Shown: positions 52,786 to 62,792, counted from the first letter of the stretch. The stretch: 64,000 nucleotides of DNA from Prorocentrum cordatum (GCA_963575745.1 CAUYUJ010014203.1:298125-362124); one strand, 5' to 3'. Notes: a model not told the origin generated them from the sequence alone. Made by a program: numbers and translations.

Positions 52786-54822
52786 AATTGAAATGCTTTA
52801 AAGTTTGCCCAAAAAGTTCTCTCGTATATACTCTGGCACCGAGCTACGTTCGCATCTAGGGTCGGGTCGGACCCCCCCAGAATACTCCACGGCGTGCCGT
52901 AGTATATGTTGTGGTCGGGGCTCCGTGAGTCGAGGTACTCCACGTTCCCAGCGGGGGTGTCGAAGAGGACGCAGCAGTCTTTGAAAGCGAACCCCTTGGC
53001 CCTAGGTTCGGGAGTGTCACACCATTCGCCGAAGTGGGGCCATAACGACTTGGAGCTCAGCTCCATTTGCATGCGCCCCGCCAATCTGGAAATATTCTTT
53101 GCCGTTGCTATGTGCCACAGATTATGACCAGACGTGTCTTCGCCACCCTCTCCCTCGTCGATGAGACCAGCAAGTGCACCGGCAAGATCATCTACCGCTT
53201 CAAGCTTGCCTTTGCCATCGTTGCCTTTCGGGGTCCTCTGCGCGCCCCCTTTGCCAGATCCCTTCAGCGCCTGCGCCGAGGCCCTGTTCCCCTTGTTATG
53301 GCAAGCGTTCGCCACGAAAGTTTGGAAAAGATCGCTCTCGCTCTCGGTTTTCTTGAAAATCTCAATAATATGTCCGAGAACGTCTTCGCCCCGCTGCCTC
53401 ACAGGGGTGCCGAACTCGCGGAACATACCCTCCAGCTCCAGCATGCGTACGCGGATGTATATGTGGAAGGAGTCGGGGAGCAAGCCTTGATAAGCCTCCA
53501 TGCTACCCAAGCGCTCGTTGTAATAATACGATTGGGAGTGGTGCGCGCGGAGACGGCGACCGCCGAATATGATCCACATCAGGTTGACGTGGTCTCGGAT
53601 TGAAGAGTCCGTGGGGCGCAGGCTGTAGATGCTGAGCGCTGCCATGGCGAGACGACGCTTGCGGTCGCTCCAATGTTGGGTTCGCTCGTCTCCCTGCAGT
53701 TTTTCGCCCAGGGTTCTCGCCTCGTCCAAGATGCTCCCCACCGTCGGCTCCTCGAGCTTCTTCGCGTCCTTTGGCTTGGTCAGTCCGCTGCCGACGCCCT
53801 GCCATAGGGACGCGAACGCAGATTGCGACTCGCTGGCCCCTGGCAGCTCCGCGCGCCTGAGCACGGCTTCAGGCGCGGCCTTCCTCTCACGGACGCGGAC
53901 GTAAGTCTGGAACAGCTCGAAGTGCTCGCGGCATTCCGCGCCCGCGCCGTCGCGAGTGGAGCAATGCCAAACAATAATCATGGGATCCTTGTTCCCGTCG
54001 TCTGCGGGAAACTCTGTCCGGAACTCATGGTTTATGGTCTCATATTTTTCGTCGTATACGTGTATTGCTCCACCAATGTACTTGGTGAAATACTTCAGGT
54101 CCGGCACTCCAGGGCAGTTCTCCGCGCCGTCCCCTTCTTCCAAACGGCTTGCAGTTGCTGCGTCGCCGCTGGCCCTGGCAACGGCGACAATGCACCCCTT
54201 GATCCTACGAGCGACAAGGATCTTGGTTTCCAGGGGCAGGGGCTTCCACTCGGCAGGCCCGACTGCTGCAGCTGCCACGACGTGGTACAAGCATAGACCG
54301 TCACTGGGGACCTTCAGAGGCGCGTTGTCTGCGAGGCGCGCAGCGCATCGCTGAAACTCTGTATCTGGACCAAAATCCAGGACAGGGCCGTTCGGCCTAA
54401 TATTGTCCGATAGTATGATGTCATCTGTGTTATCGTCCTCGCCGCCAGCAGCGAGGTTCATGGAGAACGTGCCAGAGGCCCCCAGGATTCCATCGACGAT
54501 CTTGTACCAGACCCCGTCACAGCGCGGCGCGCAGCGCGGCCGGGCCCTTCTTGAAATATGGGACCGCGTGCGAAAGGCTGTGCAGTGTGGCCCAGATATC
54601 TGTGGGTAGTCGCCGGGAGACCACGTGGCGGCTGCGGGGACCTGGGCTAGGATCTTCCCCCGCTGCTGCAACCAAGCGCAGGCCTCCACCACAGTGAATG
54701 GGCCAGACTGGCGGACGTCGATGGGGTAGCCGTGCTTGGCCAACGCATCGGGGACGCATGTGTTGACGTACTTGTTCGTCGACAGGTTTACGCACTCGGT
54801 CGCCAGTTCCCGCTTGGTCCTC
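52786..54822 (-). CDS. OTU-like Cys box and D5 N-terminal-like region (exon 3 of giant gene)
   Basis: It starts after the CAG at 54823-54825 with 'RTKRELATECVNLSTNKYVN'. Near 54290 'LKVPSDGLCLYHVVAAA' carries the Asp-Gly-x-Cys signature of OTU cysteine proteases; 'AECREHFELF' near 53925 could supply the His. A basic/acidic middle follows, then 'NERLGSMEAYQGLLPDSFHI', and near 52990 'KGFAFKDCCVLFDTPAG' and 'RSPDHNIYYGTPW', resembling the domain that precedes D5 helicases. Between about 54610 and 54520 the coding sense moves to another frame ('DIWATLHSLSHAVPYFKKG') and back ('GVWYKIVDGIL'), implying two compensating frameshifts. The exact donor of the ~50-nt intron before exon 4 is unresolved. 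Confidence 0.6.
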
Positions 54823-54896
54823 CTGACACAAAAACGATGTATTGTGTTTTTAAATTATTAAATTCTGGGGAGGATTTAGCTTGTGGGAACACCGGC
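54823..54896 (-). other. 74-nt intron with GC donor
   Basis: Minus strand begins GCCGGTGTTCC and ends TTTTTGTGTCAG, is AT-rich in the middle, and joins 'RKTCA' to 'RRTKREL' in phase. AG precedes the donor and G follows the acceptor, as often seen in dinoflagellate introns. Confidence 0.7.
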
Positions 54897-55470
54897 CTGG
54901 CGCATGTCTTGCGGAAGCGCCTCGCCAACCGACTCGACCGTTGTGACCGAGCGTGCGCTCGCCCATGGGCCGAGATGGTGATCTGCTTCTTCACCGCGCA
55001 GTCGTTGCAATCGTCCCTGTTCGGGGTCACGTTGTCATCAGAAGGCGCGCCCCTAGAATCAACCGCGCTGGATGAGCTCTGCGACGATCGGTGGAAAGCT
55101 TGTCTGGCCTGCCGCCTGGCTCTTTCCCATCCGGAAGGGTTGGAGCGGCTGACGTGGGTGATCCTGCAGTCGTAGACTATTTGTTTGAAGGTAACCCGCG
55201 CGGAGTCCCCGCCGAAACAGGCGCTCGGACCCACCACCTTCCCAATCATGCCGAATGCGTTGTCTGCGCCCGTCCAGTACACGGTGTCGTTCACGCGAAA
55301 GGGAGTGCCCCCACGATCTGCGAGAACCACTGGCTCGCATTCACACCACGAGTTCTCGTTCAACGACTCCGTGTCGCCAATTTCATCGTCGGCGGCAAAC
55401 ACGAACTCGTCGTCCAGGTCCCCGAGTCGGGCGATATCGGACACGTCGTTGTCCCCGATCCACCCAGGGC
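54897..55470 (-). CDS. N-terminal region of giant gene (exon 2)
   Basis: An acidic start ('GDNDVSDIARLGDLDDEFVF') leads to 'RVNDTVYWTGADNAFGMIGK', 'ARVTFKQIVYDCRITHVSR' and a basic Ser/Arg-rich end. The Val/Tyr/Trp strand pattern (YWTGADN..GMIGKVVG..ARVTF) suggests a small SH3-like or Tudor-like barrel, a guess from pattern alone. It starts after a CAG at 55471-55473. Confidence 0.55.
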
Positions 55471-55504
55471 CTGAGCCAGCAGGCAAAACTTGATCGATCG
55501 ATCA

Positions 55505-55708
55505 TGCCGCGGAATCGTCGCACGTATCCAGATCGGTTCGATCGGCTATCTCACAGAACGTCTTCCCACATCGGAAAAGTATGAGGCCGCGGCAACTGCG
55601 GCTGTCTTTAGCCCAAGCGGTATCAACCTCGTCGGACAAGGTCTCGAAAAACCCACTGCTGTGGATGCGGAGTCCATGGGGGATGCCGTCGGTCGACCCG
55701 GGGAGCAC
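55505..55708 (-). CDS. Possible 5' exon of giant gene, overlapping the first 408-bp repeat
   Basis: The frame 'SGFFETLSDEVDTAWAKDSR' to 'EIADRTDLDTCDDSA' is open for 68 residues with no ATG; its first 13 residues lie inside the 408-bp repeat. The frame in repeat copies 2 and 3 diverges exactly at the repeat edge. Splicing to exon 2 would require a GA or GC donor near 55500. It could equally be untranslated leader. Confidence 0.35.
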
Positions 55709-56893
55709 CTTAATCCGAGGTCGTACGATATATCCCTATGGGCCGATCAGGGGACCAGTGACCACTCGTAGTGCTCAGATCACTACAGACTGCCCGATCA
55801 CCTGTGTGACTGATCAGCGGTATACTGGGAAGTCGGCAACCATGGCGGCGAAGCCGCTAAGGAGTACGTGGTGACGAGGAAAGACGGGGGCGCCTCAACC
55901 TCGCTTGAGAGTAACAGCGGCGCTTGAGAGTAACGGCGGCGGCGAAGCCGCTAAGGAGTATGTGGTGACGAGGGGGGGCGGGGGCGCCTCAACCCCGCTT
56001 GAGTGTAACGGCGGCCTCTCTTGAGTGTAGCGGCGGCCTTCTTGAGTGTAACAAACCACGACAAACAAACAAACCACGAGTCCATGGGGGATGCCGTCGG
56101 TCGACCCGGGGAGCACCTTAATCCGAGGTCGTGCGATATATCCCTATGGGCCGATCAGGGGACCAGTGACCACTCGTAGTGCTCAGATCACTACAGACTG
56201 CCCGATCACCTGTGTGACTGATCAGCGGTGTACTGGGAGGTCGGCAACCATGGCGGCGAAGCCGCTATGGAGTACGTGGTGACGAGGAAAGACGGGGGCG
56301 CCTCAACCTCGCTTGAGAGTAACAGCGGCGCTTGAGAGTAACGGCGGCGGCGAAGCCGCTAAGGAGTATGTGGTGACGAGGGGGGGCGGGGGCGCCTCAA
56401 CCCCGCTTGAGTGTAACGGCGGCCTCTCTTGAGTGTAGCGGCGGCCTTCTTGAGTGTAACAAACCACGACAAACAAACAGACCACGAGTCCATGGGGGAT
56501 GCCGTCGGTCGACCCGGGGAGCACCTTAATCCGAGGTCGTGCGATATATCCCTATGGGCCGATCAGGGGACCAGTGACCACTCGTAGTGCTCAGATCACT
56601 ACAGACTGCCCGATCACCTGTGTGACTGATCAGCGGTGTACTGGGAGGTCGGCAACCATGGCGGCGAAGCCGCTAAGGAGTACGTGGTGACGAGGAAAGA
56701 CGGGGGCGCCTCAACCTCGCTTGAGAGTAACAGCGGCGCTTGAGAGCAACGGCGGCGGCGAAGCCGCTAAGGAGTACGTGGTGACGTGGGGGGGCGGGGG
56801 CGCCTCAACCCCGCTTGAGTGCAGCGGCGGCCTCTCTTGAGTGTAACGGCGGCCTTCTTGAGTGTAACAAACCACGACAAACAAACAAACCAC
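55670..56893. repeat. Three tandem copies of a 408-bp unit
   Basis: Copies start at GAGTCCATGGGGGATGCC: 55670, 56078 and 56486, spacing exactly 408 bp twice. Each includes TCAGGGGACCAGTGACCACT, TGATCAGCGGT, GGCGGCGAAGCCGCTAAGGA twice, GCTTGAGAGTAAC and TCTTGAGTGTA blocks, and a closing CAAACAAACCACGA run. Copies differ at only a few positions. They lie directly at the 5' side of the giant minus-strand gene, so they may act as its upstream control region or as subterminal repeats of an element. Confidence 0.95.
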
Positions 56894-56995
56894 GACAAAC
56901 AAACAAACAACGACAACAAACAAACCACGACAACAAACAACAAGCGACAACAAACAAACCACGACAAGCAAACAAACCACGACAACAAGCAGGGC
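56865..56995. repeat. (CAAACAAACCACGA)n repeat, right block
   Basis: Same simple repeat as at 47.04-47.2 kb, and inverted relative to 46.66-46.99 kb. Confidence 0.95.
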
Positions 56996-57240
56996 ACGAT
57001 TTACGAAGGAACCGCGTCTGAGGGCGGGGAGATCCTCAATCAGGTCTGCAAGGGCGTTCAGAACATCTGGGAGCCCAGCCTCCCTCCCCCCCTCAACCGA
57101 TTCCCTCTTCCTCCTCCTCTTCCTCCTCCTCCTCCCTCTCTTCTCCGGATGCCCAGCCTCCCGCCCTCCCACAAACGACCTCTTTCGTCTCCTCCTCCTC
57201 CTCCTCCTCCTCCTCCTCCCACTGCGCGCAACTCACGCGA
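56978..57240. repeat. ~260-bp flanking direct repeat, right copy
   Basis: Counterpart of 47190-47455, including the leading CAAAC repeats and the trailing CCT run and CTCACGCGAATAAAAC word. With the left copy it brackets about 9.5 kb containing the whole OTU/helicase/transposase gene. Confidence 0.85.
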
Positions 57241-57672
57241 ATAAAACGAATAGAACAAAGAAAACGAATGCAACGAATAAAACTGGTAAAACGAATAAAA
57301 CGAATAAAACGGAATAAAACGAATAAAACGAATAAGACGAATAAAACAAATACAACGAATGAAGCTGCATAAAACGAATAAAGTGAATAAAATGAATAAA
57401 AACGAACAAAGCAAAATAAAACGAATAAAAAGAATAAAACGGAATAAAATGAATAAAACGAATAAAAAGTAGAAGCGGCAATTCATATGCCTTATTTGTC
57501 TTATTCGTTTTATTCGTTTTATTCGCTTCATTCGTTTTATTTGTATTATCCGTGTTATTCGTTCTATTCGCTTCATTCGTTTGTGGCTTTTATTGGTTTG
57601 ATTGGTTTTATTTGTTTTATTTGTTTTATTCGTTTTGCGTTTTGCTCGTCTGATTCGCTTTATTCGTGCTAT
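57241..57672. repeat. (AATAAAACG)n inverted-repeat block
   Basis: 57241-57470 is about 25 units of an AATAAAACG nonamer/decamer; 57495-57672 is the same unit in reverse complement (TTCGTTTTATT). A ~25-bp centre separates them. The block would fold into a roughly 200-bp imperfect hairpin. Minus and plus frames read Phe/Ile/Tyr/Arg-rich and are artefacts. Confidence 0.95.
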
Positions 57673-57683
57673 TGGTTTTTTCC

Positions 57684-57806
57684 CAACCATCCTGTGGTGT
57701 TGGGTCCTCGTTTTGAAGAGACAGCGCCCCGCGTCCACTCCTCCCGCTGCCCCTCCCCCTCCTCCTTGCGTTTCACCCACCCAGCACAGCGTTTCGTAGC
57801 CCCATA
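57684..57806. repeat. Dispersed segment shared with 44.15-44.31 kb
   Basis: TGTTGGGTCCTCGTTTTGAA, a CCTCCCC stretch, CACCCAGCACAG and TTTCGTAGCC match the earlier copy in order and orientation. It is immediately followed by the 89-bp array. Confidence 0.75.
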
Positions 57807-58945
57807 GGGAGCTCCACCGAAGGCCCCAGTGGCAGGGTTCGCATGGCGGCCTCGGGCCATTCGGCACACCCCTCACGAGGATCGTGGCCCATAGGGAGCT
57901 CCACCGAAGGCCCAGTGGCAGGGTTCGCATGGCGGCCTCGGGCCTTTCGGCACACCCCTCACCCCATAGGGAGCTCCACCGAAGGCCCCAGTGGCAGGGT
58001 TCGCATGGCGGCCTCGGGCCATTTCGGCACACCCCTCACGAGGATCGTGGCCCCATAGGGAGCTCCACCGAAGGCGCCAGTGGCAGGGTTCGCATGGCGG
58101 CCTCGGGCCATTTCGGCACACCCCTCACGAGGATCGTGGCCCCATAGGGAGCTCCACCGAAGGCGCCAGTGAGAGGGTTTGCATGGCGGCCTCGGGCCAT
58201 TTCGGCACACCCCTCACGACGATCGTGGACCCATAAAGGGAGCTCCACCGAAGGCGCCAGTGGCAGGGTTCGCATGGCGGCCTCGGGCCATTTCGGCACA
58301 CCCCTCACGAGGATCGTGGCCCCATAGGGAGCTCCACCGAAGGCCCAGTGGCAGGGTTCGCATGGCGGCCTCGGGCCATTTCGGCACACCCCTCACGAGG
58401 ATCGTGGCCCCATAGGGAGCTCCACCGAAGGCCCCCAGTGGCAGGGTTCGCATGGCGGCCTCGGGCCATTTCGGCACACCCCTCACGAGGATCGTGGCCC
58501 CATAGGGAGCTCCACCGAAGGCGCCAGTGGCAGGGTTCGCATGGCGGCCTCGGGCCATTTCGGCACACCCCTCACGAGGATCGTGGACCCATAGGGAGCT
58601 CCACTGAAGGCGCCAGTGGCAGGGGTCGCATGGCGGCCTCGGGCCATTTCGGCACACCCCTCACGAGGATCGTGGCCCCGTAGGGAGCTCCACCGAAGGC
58701 GCCAGTGGCAGGGTTCGCATGGCGGCTCGGGCCATTTCGGCACACCCCTCACGAGGATCGTGGCCCCATAGGGAGCTCCACCGAAGGCCCAGTGGCAGGG
58801 TTCGCATGGCGGCCTCGGGCCATTTCGGCACACCCCTCACGAGGACCGTGGCCCCATGGAGCTCCACGGAAGGCGCCAGTGGCAGGGTTCGCATGGCGGC
58901 CCCGGGCCATTTCGGCACACCCCTCACGAGGATCGTGGCCCCATA
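57804..58945. repeat. 89-bp minisatellite array (about 13 copies), inverse of the 5-kb array
   Basis: CATTTCGGCACA recurs every 89 bp (for example 58020 and 58109). The unit has GGAGCTCCACCGAAGGC, CCAGTGGCAGGGTTCGCATG, GCGGCCTCGGGCCATTTCGG and CACCCCTCACGAGGATCGTGG. Its reverse complement aligns with the 74-bp unit at 4.7-5.6 kb apart from about 15 extra bases. One copy near 57950 lacks the ACGAGGATCGTGG block. Confidence 0.95.
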
Positions 58946-59150
58946 GTTGTGCTGCTTCAACAACCGCGCCTGGGCGTCGTACTCCGCCTTGTCGACGTGC
59001 AACGCCACCTCCTCCCTCATGGCTCTCAAGGCCCTTTCCTGCTTCTGCTCCTCGGTGAGAGGGACGCCGTCCTTGTCGTCGTCGGCGCCCGCGAAGACGG
59101 CCACGAACGTGTCCCTGAGCATGTCGGGCTCCGGCGGGAAGCCGTGGCCA
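58928..59150 (-). CDS. EF-hand-like exon of unidentified gene
   Basis: The minus frame reads 'GHGFPPEPDMLRDTFVAVFA', then 'GADDDKDGVPLTEE' and a charged helix 'QERALRAMREEVALHV' ending 'AQARLLKQHN'. DDDKDGVPLTEE has Asp at EF-hand loop positions 1, 3 and 5, Gly at 6 and Glu at 12, so it may bind calcium; position 8 is Pro, which is unusual. Helices flank the loop. The frame runs directly into the 89-bp array, where GTGAGG after ATCCTC at 58928 could be a splice donor, placing the array in an intron. Other exons were not identified. Confidence 0.5.
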
Positions 59151-59159
59151 CATAGGGAG

Positions 59160-59810
59160 CGCGGGCGAAGATGGTATTCACAATTGCGGTATTCACAATT
59201 GCATATGGTTGGGTCTTTCGCCCGGATAATTTTTCAGTTTTATTCGTTTTATTCGTTTGATCCATTTTACTAACTTTATTTGTTTTATTCGTCTGGTTCG
59301 CGTCTCCTCCTCCTCCTCTTCCTCTCCGGGGTCCAGCAACCCTTCCCCCTCGAACGACCTCTCCTCCTCCTCCTCCTCCTCCTCCTCCTCCTCTCCTCCT
59401 CCTCTCCCTCCCCCACCGCCTCCTTCTCCTCCTCCCACTGCGCGCGGCTCGCGCGAATAAAACGAATAAAACGAATAAAGCGGATAAGACGGAATAGAAT
59501 TAATAAAACGAATAAAACGAATAGAACGATTAAAACGAATAAAATAAATAAAACGAATAAACAACGATACCAATGCAACAAACTAGAGCGAACACAACGA
59601 ATAAAACCAATAAAAAGAATAACACGAATAAAACGAACAAAACGAATAAAACAAATAAAGCGGAATAGAAATAATAAGATGAATAAAACGAATACAACGA
59701 ATAACACGGAATAAAATGAATAAAGCAAAAGGAAACACATAAAACGGAATAAAATGAATAAAACGAATAAAACAAATAAAACGAATAAAACGAATTGAGA
59801 GATCAAATAG
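59160..59810. repeat. Second inverted (AATAAAACG)n block around a CCT tract
   Basis: 59225-59300 carries TTTTATTCG units and 59449-59800 AATAAAACG units, separated by CCT repeat (59307-59440) and the word CGCGCGAATAAAAC. It repeats the module seen at 57.2 kb and, in part, at 47.5 kb. Confidence 0.9.
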
Positions 59811-59819
59811 TACAACAAA

Positions 59820-59905
59820 TTCTTCCAAATATATATGCATATAGCTGTTTGTATACAAGTGTGTATATATATTTATATATATGTGTATACATGCATGTCT
59901 GTCTG

Positions 59906-59940
<35 letters not shown>

Positions 59941-60045
59941 GGGTATGTATGCATGCATGCATGCATGTATGTATGTATGTATGTATGTATATCTGTGTGT
60001 ATATATACCTATACGATCACCCTTCGGTTGATAAGGAGGCTCGGG
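59820..60045. repeat. TATA/TGTC/TGTA microsatellites
   Basis: ATATGT, CTGT and ATGC/ATGT runs in succession, ending in a G-rich run near 60040. Confidence 0.95.
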
Positions 60046-60059
60046 GGGGGGGGGGGGGT

Positions 60060-60280
60060 AGCCAACGTCTCACTCAATCGGTCTCACTATCGGTCTCAGT
60101 ATCGATCTCACTATCGGTCTCGCTCGATCGATCGATCTCACTTGATCGATCTCACTCGATCTGTCTCATTCGATCGATCTCACAATTGATCTCACAATCG
60201 ATCTCACAATCGATCACACAATCGATCGCGCATTCGGTCTCAATATCGATCTCACTATCGATATCACAATCGCTTTCACA
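60060..60280. repeat. ATCGATCTCAC repeat
   Basis: About 18 units of a 9-13 base word TCGATCTCAC with GGTCTCACTA variants. No gene. Confidence 0.9.
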
Positions 60281-61080
60281 ATCAACGTCATCATCATCAT
60301 CACCAGCATCATCAACATCAACATCATCACCAACATCGTCATCATCATGAGGGCACAGTCATCATCATCATAATAAACATCACCATCAACGTCAGCACCA
60401 TCATCGGGACAACATCATCATCACCATCACCATCATCATCTCGTCATCAACATCATCATCATCATCATCGGGGCACAGTCATCGTCATCATCATCAGCAG
60501 CATCATCAGAATCATCATCGTAATCGGGACACCATCATGATCACCATCATTCTCATCATCAACATTATCATCAACATCGTCATCATCCTCGGGACACCAT
60601 CATCATCAGGATCATCGCATCACCATCATCAACAACATCATCATCATTGGGGCACCATCATCATCACGAGTAACATCACCATCAACCTCGTCATTATCAT
60701 TGTTATCATCATCGAGACACTATCAGCATCACCATAGTCATCACCATCATCATCATCAGCATCGTCATCGGGACACCATAATCATCATCAACATCATCAT
60801 CATCAACATCATTATCGCCGGGACACCAGTTCCATCAACATCATCATCACCAACATCATTGGAATCATCATCATCATCATCATCGGGATACCATCATCGT
60901 CATCATCGTCAACATAATCATCATGAGCATCATCATCCTCATCATCGGGACACTATCATCATCATCGACACCATCATCAACATCATCTTCATCGGGGCAC
61001 CATCATAATCATCTCATCATCATCATCATCATCATCATCTTCATCATCTTCATCATCTCATCATCATCATCATCATCCTC
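60281..61080. repeat. Long ATC tract punctuated by CGGGACACC
   Basis: Nearly 800 bp of CATCAT with CGGGACACC or CGGGGCAC words every 50-130 bases (for example 60394, 60528, 60590, 60769, 60817, 60883, 60946). The spacing suggests a higher-order repeat of one punctuating word plus a variable ATC run. Confidence 0.9.
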
Positions 61081-61320
61081 GTGGGACACCGCGGGACACC
61101 GGCGGGACACCGCGGGACACTGCGGGAAACCGCGGGACACCGCGGGACACCGCGGGACACCGGCGGGACACCGCGGGGCCCCGGCCGCCCGGAAGGGAAT
61201 CATTTGGTCCGGCCGCGCCTCAGCCACACGGGACACCAGCGGGACACCGGCGGGACACCGCGGGGCCCTGGCCGCCTGGAAGGGAATCATTGGGTCCGGC
61301 CGCGCCTCAGCCACAGGAGA
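61081..61320. repeat. GGGACACCG repeat and a two-copy ~95-bp duplication
   Basis: 61081-61180 is a 9-11 base GGGACACCGC repeat. Then a segment with GGCCGCC(C/T)GGAAGGGAATCA, GTCCGGCCGCGCCTCAGCCA occurs twice (about 61180-61235 and 61265-61318), separated by more GGGACACC units. Confidence 0.85.
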
Positions 61321-61440
61321 CTTTCTCTCGCCCGCCCACGCAGCTTCGCCTCGCCCGCACGGCACGCACGAACACGAAACCGAAATCGATTTCCCGGTCG
61401 GGGGGCTCTCCGTTCCACTTCGATCTCACCCCCCAGCCTC

Positions 61441-61448
61441 GATACATA

Positions 61449-61520
<72 letters not shown>

Positions 61521-61625
61521 TATATATATGTATACATCACTCTCTCTCTATACACATATATATATGTGTATATATATATGTATTGACATATGTATACGCG
61601 TACACACACATTCCTATTCATATAT
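61441..61625. repeat. (TA)n tract
   Basis: About 100 bp of TA repeat with flanking TATATG/CACATA variants. Confidence 0.95.
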
Positions 61626-61669
61626 CTTTATAGGGCTGGGGGCCCCGGAAAAAAAAAAAACCTTTCGAA

Positions 61670-61915
61670 TTTGGCTCACCCTGGGCCTCCCTGGGCAACC
61701 CTCCAGACGATCTGGGAGAACCTCACGAGAGCCCGAAGACGGCCCTGAAGGGCTCCATGCGTTCCGGCGCGCTCCCGAAACGAATCCAGAGAGCCCCAAG
61801 ACGGTGCATGACGATCCCCAAGAAGCCGTCATACCCCCATAGCCCCAAAGGTCGCTCCAAAACGTCCCAAGAGGCCTCCAAAAGCATTCTTCAGAAGGCC
61901 CCAAGAGGCAACAAC
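61670..61915. repeat. CCCCAAGA dispersed repeat
   Basis: Reverse-orientation copy of the CTTGGGGCC family, with AGCCCCAAGACGG and GGCCCCAAGAGGC words. Confidence 0.75.
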
Positions 61916-61919
61916 ATCA

Positions 61920-62720
61920 ACCATGGATTTCATGTTTTGTTTGTTTGTTTTTGTTGTTGTTGTTGAACATTATTTATTCTAAAGAATAATTATTGTTGGG
62001 ACCCCTGGTGCGCGGCCCCCTCGCCGCGCCTAGGCCGCAGCCGCATTTTCATCATTTTCGTGAGGAAGTCTCAGGCAAAACGTGGGTGTCCGGATCCGGT
62101 TGTTTTGTTGTCCCCCGTTTTCCCTTGCAAAAAATAAGCTAAAGTGGACATTTCTTGTTCTAACATAACCAAACTTCAAGAATCCCTTGCAAAAAATAAG
62201 GTAAAGTGGACATTCGCGCGCGCAAGACGAAATCCTTCCAAAACCTTAGTTTTCGTAGCGATTTTAACATAAAAACATCAAAAAACCAATGGTTTTTCAA
62301 AAAAAAAAATGTCAAAATTTCATCCCGCGCGCTCTTGCGGATTCGTAGGAAACCCAACACTTTTTAAACATTTCTGTCAAACGGGCTTTTGCGAGCAACT
62401 TTTTCGAACTTCTGCAACAACGGTTGCGCACCTGCCAGGGCCATCATCCCTGTCAAATAATACCATGCGGGACACATTCGTTTTTTCTTCGCGCGCGCAC
62501 GCCGTCGTCGTCGGCCGCGGGGCCCTGAATAGTAGCCACGGTCGTCCGCATGCCACGAAGTGAAGTGTCCGAACGTCATAGGGCGGGAAGCTGGGTGTGG
62601 GTGGTGGCGAAGAGTCGTTTGGAAATTTGGTAGAGCTTGAACCGGCCCCCCCACAAAGTGGGGGTATTGCCCGCCTCCTATGAAAACCCTGGCACTGGTG
62701 AGAACGGTGTGTCCCCACGT
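61920..62720. other. AT-richer stretch with a two-copy 31-bp direct repeat; no supported gene
   Basis: CCCTTGCAAAAAATAAG followed by TAAAGTGGACATT occurs at about 62122 and 62184 (62-bp spacing, one difference). A small TTATTCT/AGAATAA stem is at about 61974-61989. 62380-62720 is unremarkable; the minus frames there are not supported. Confidence 0.5.
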
Positions 62721-62727
62721 GCTAGTA

Positions 62728-62786
<59 letters not shown>
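62728..62786. repeat. (TTG)n microsatellite
   Basis: About 20 perfect TTG copies; reads as polyVal/Cys or polyAsn. Confidence 0.97.
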
Positions 62787-62792
<6 letters not shown>

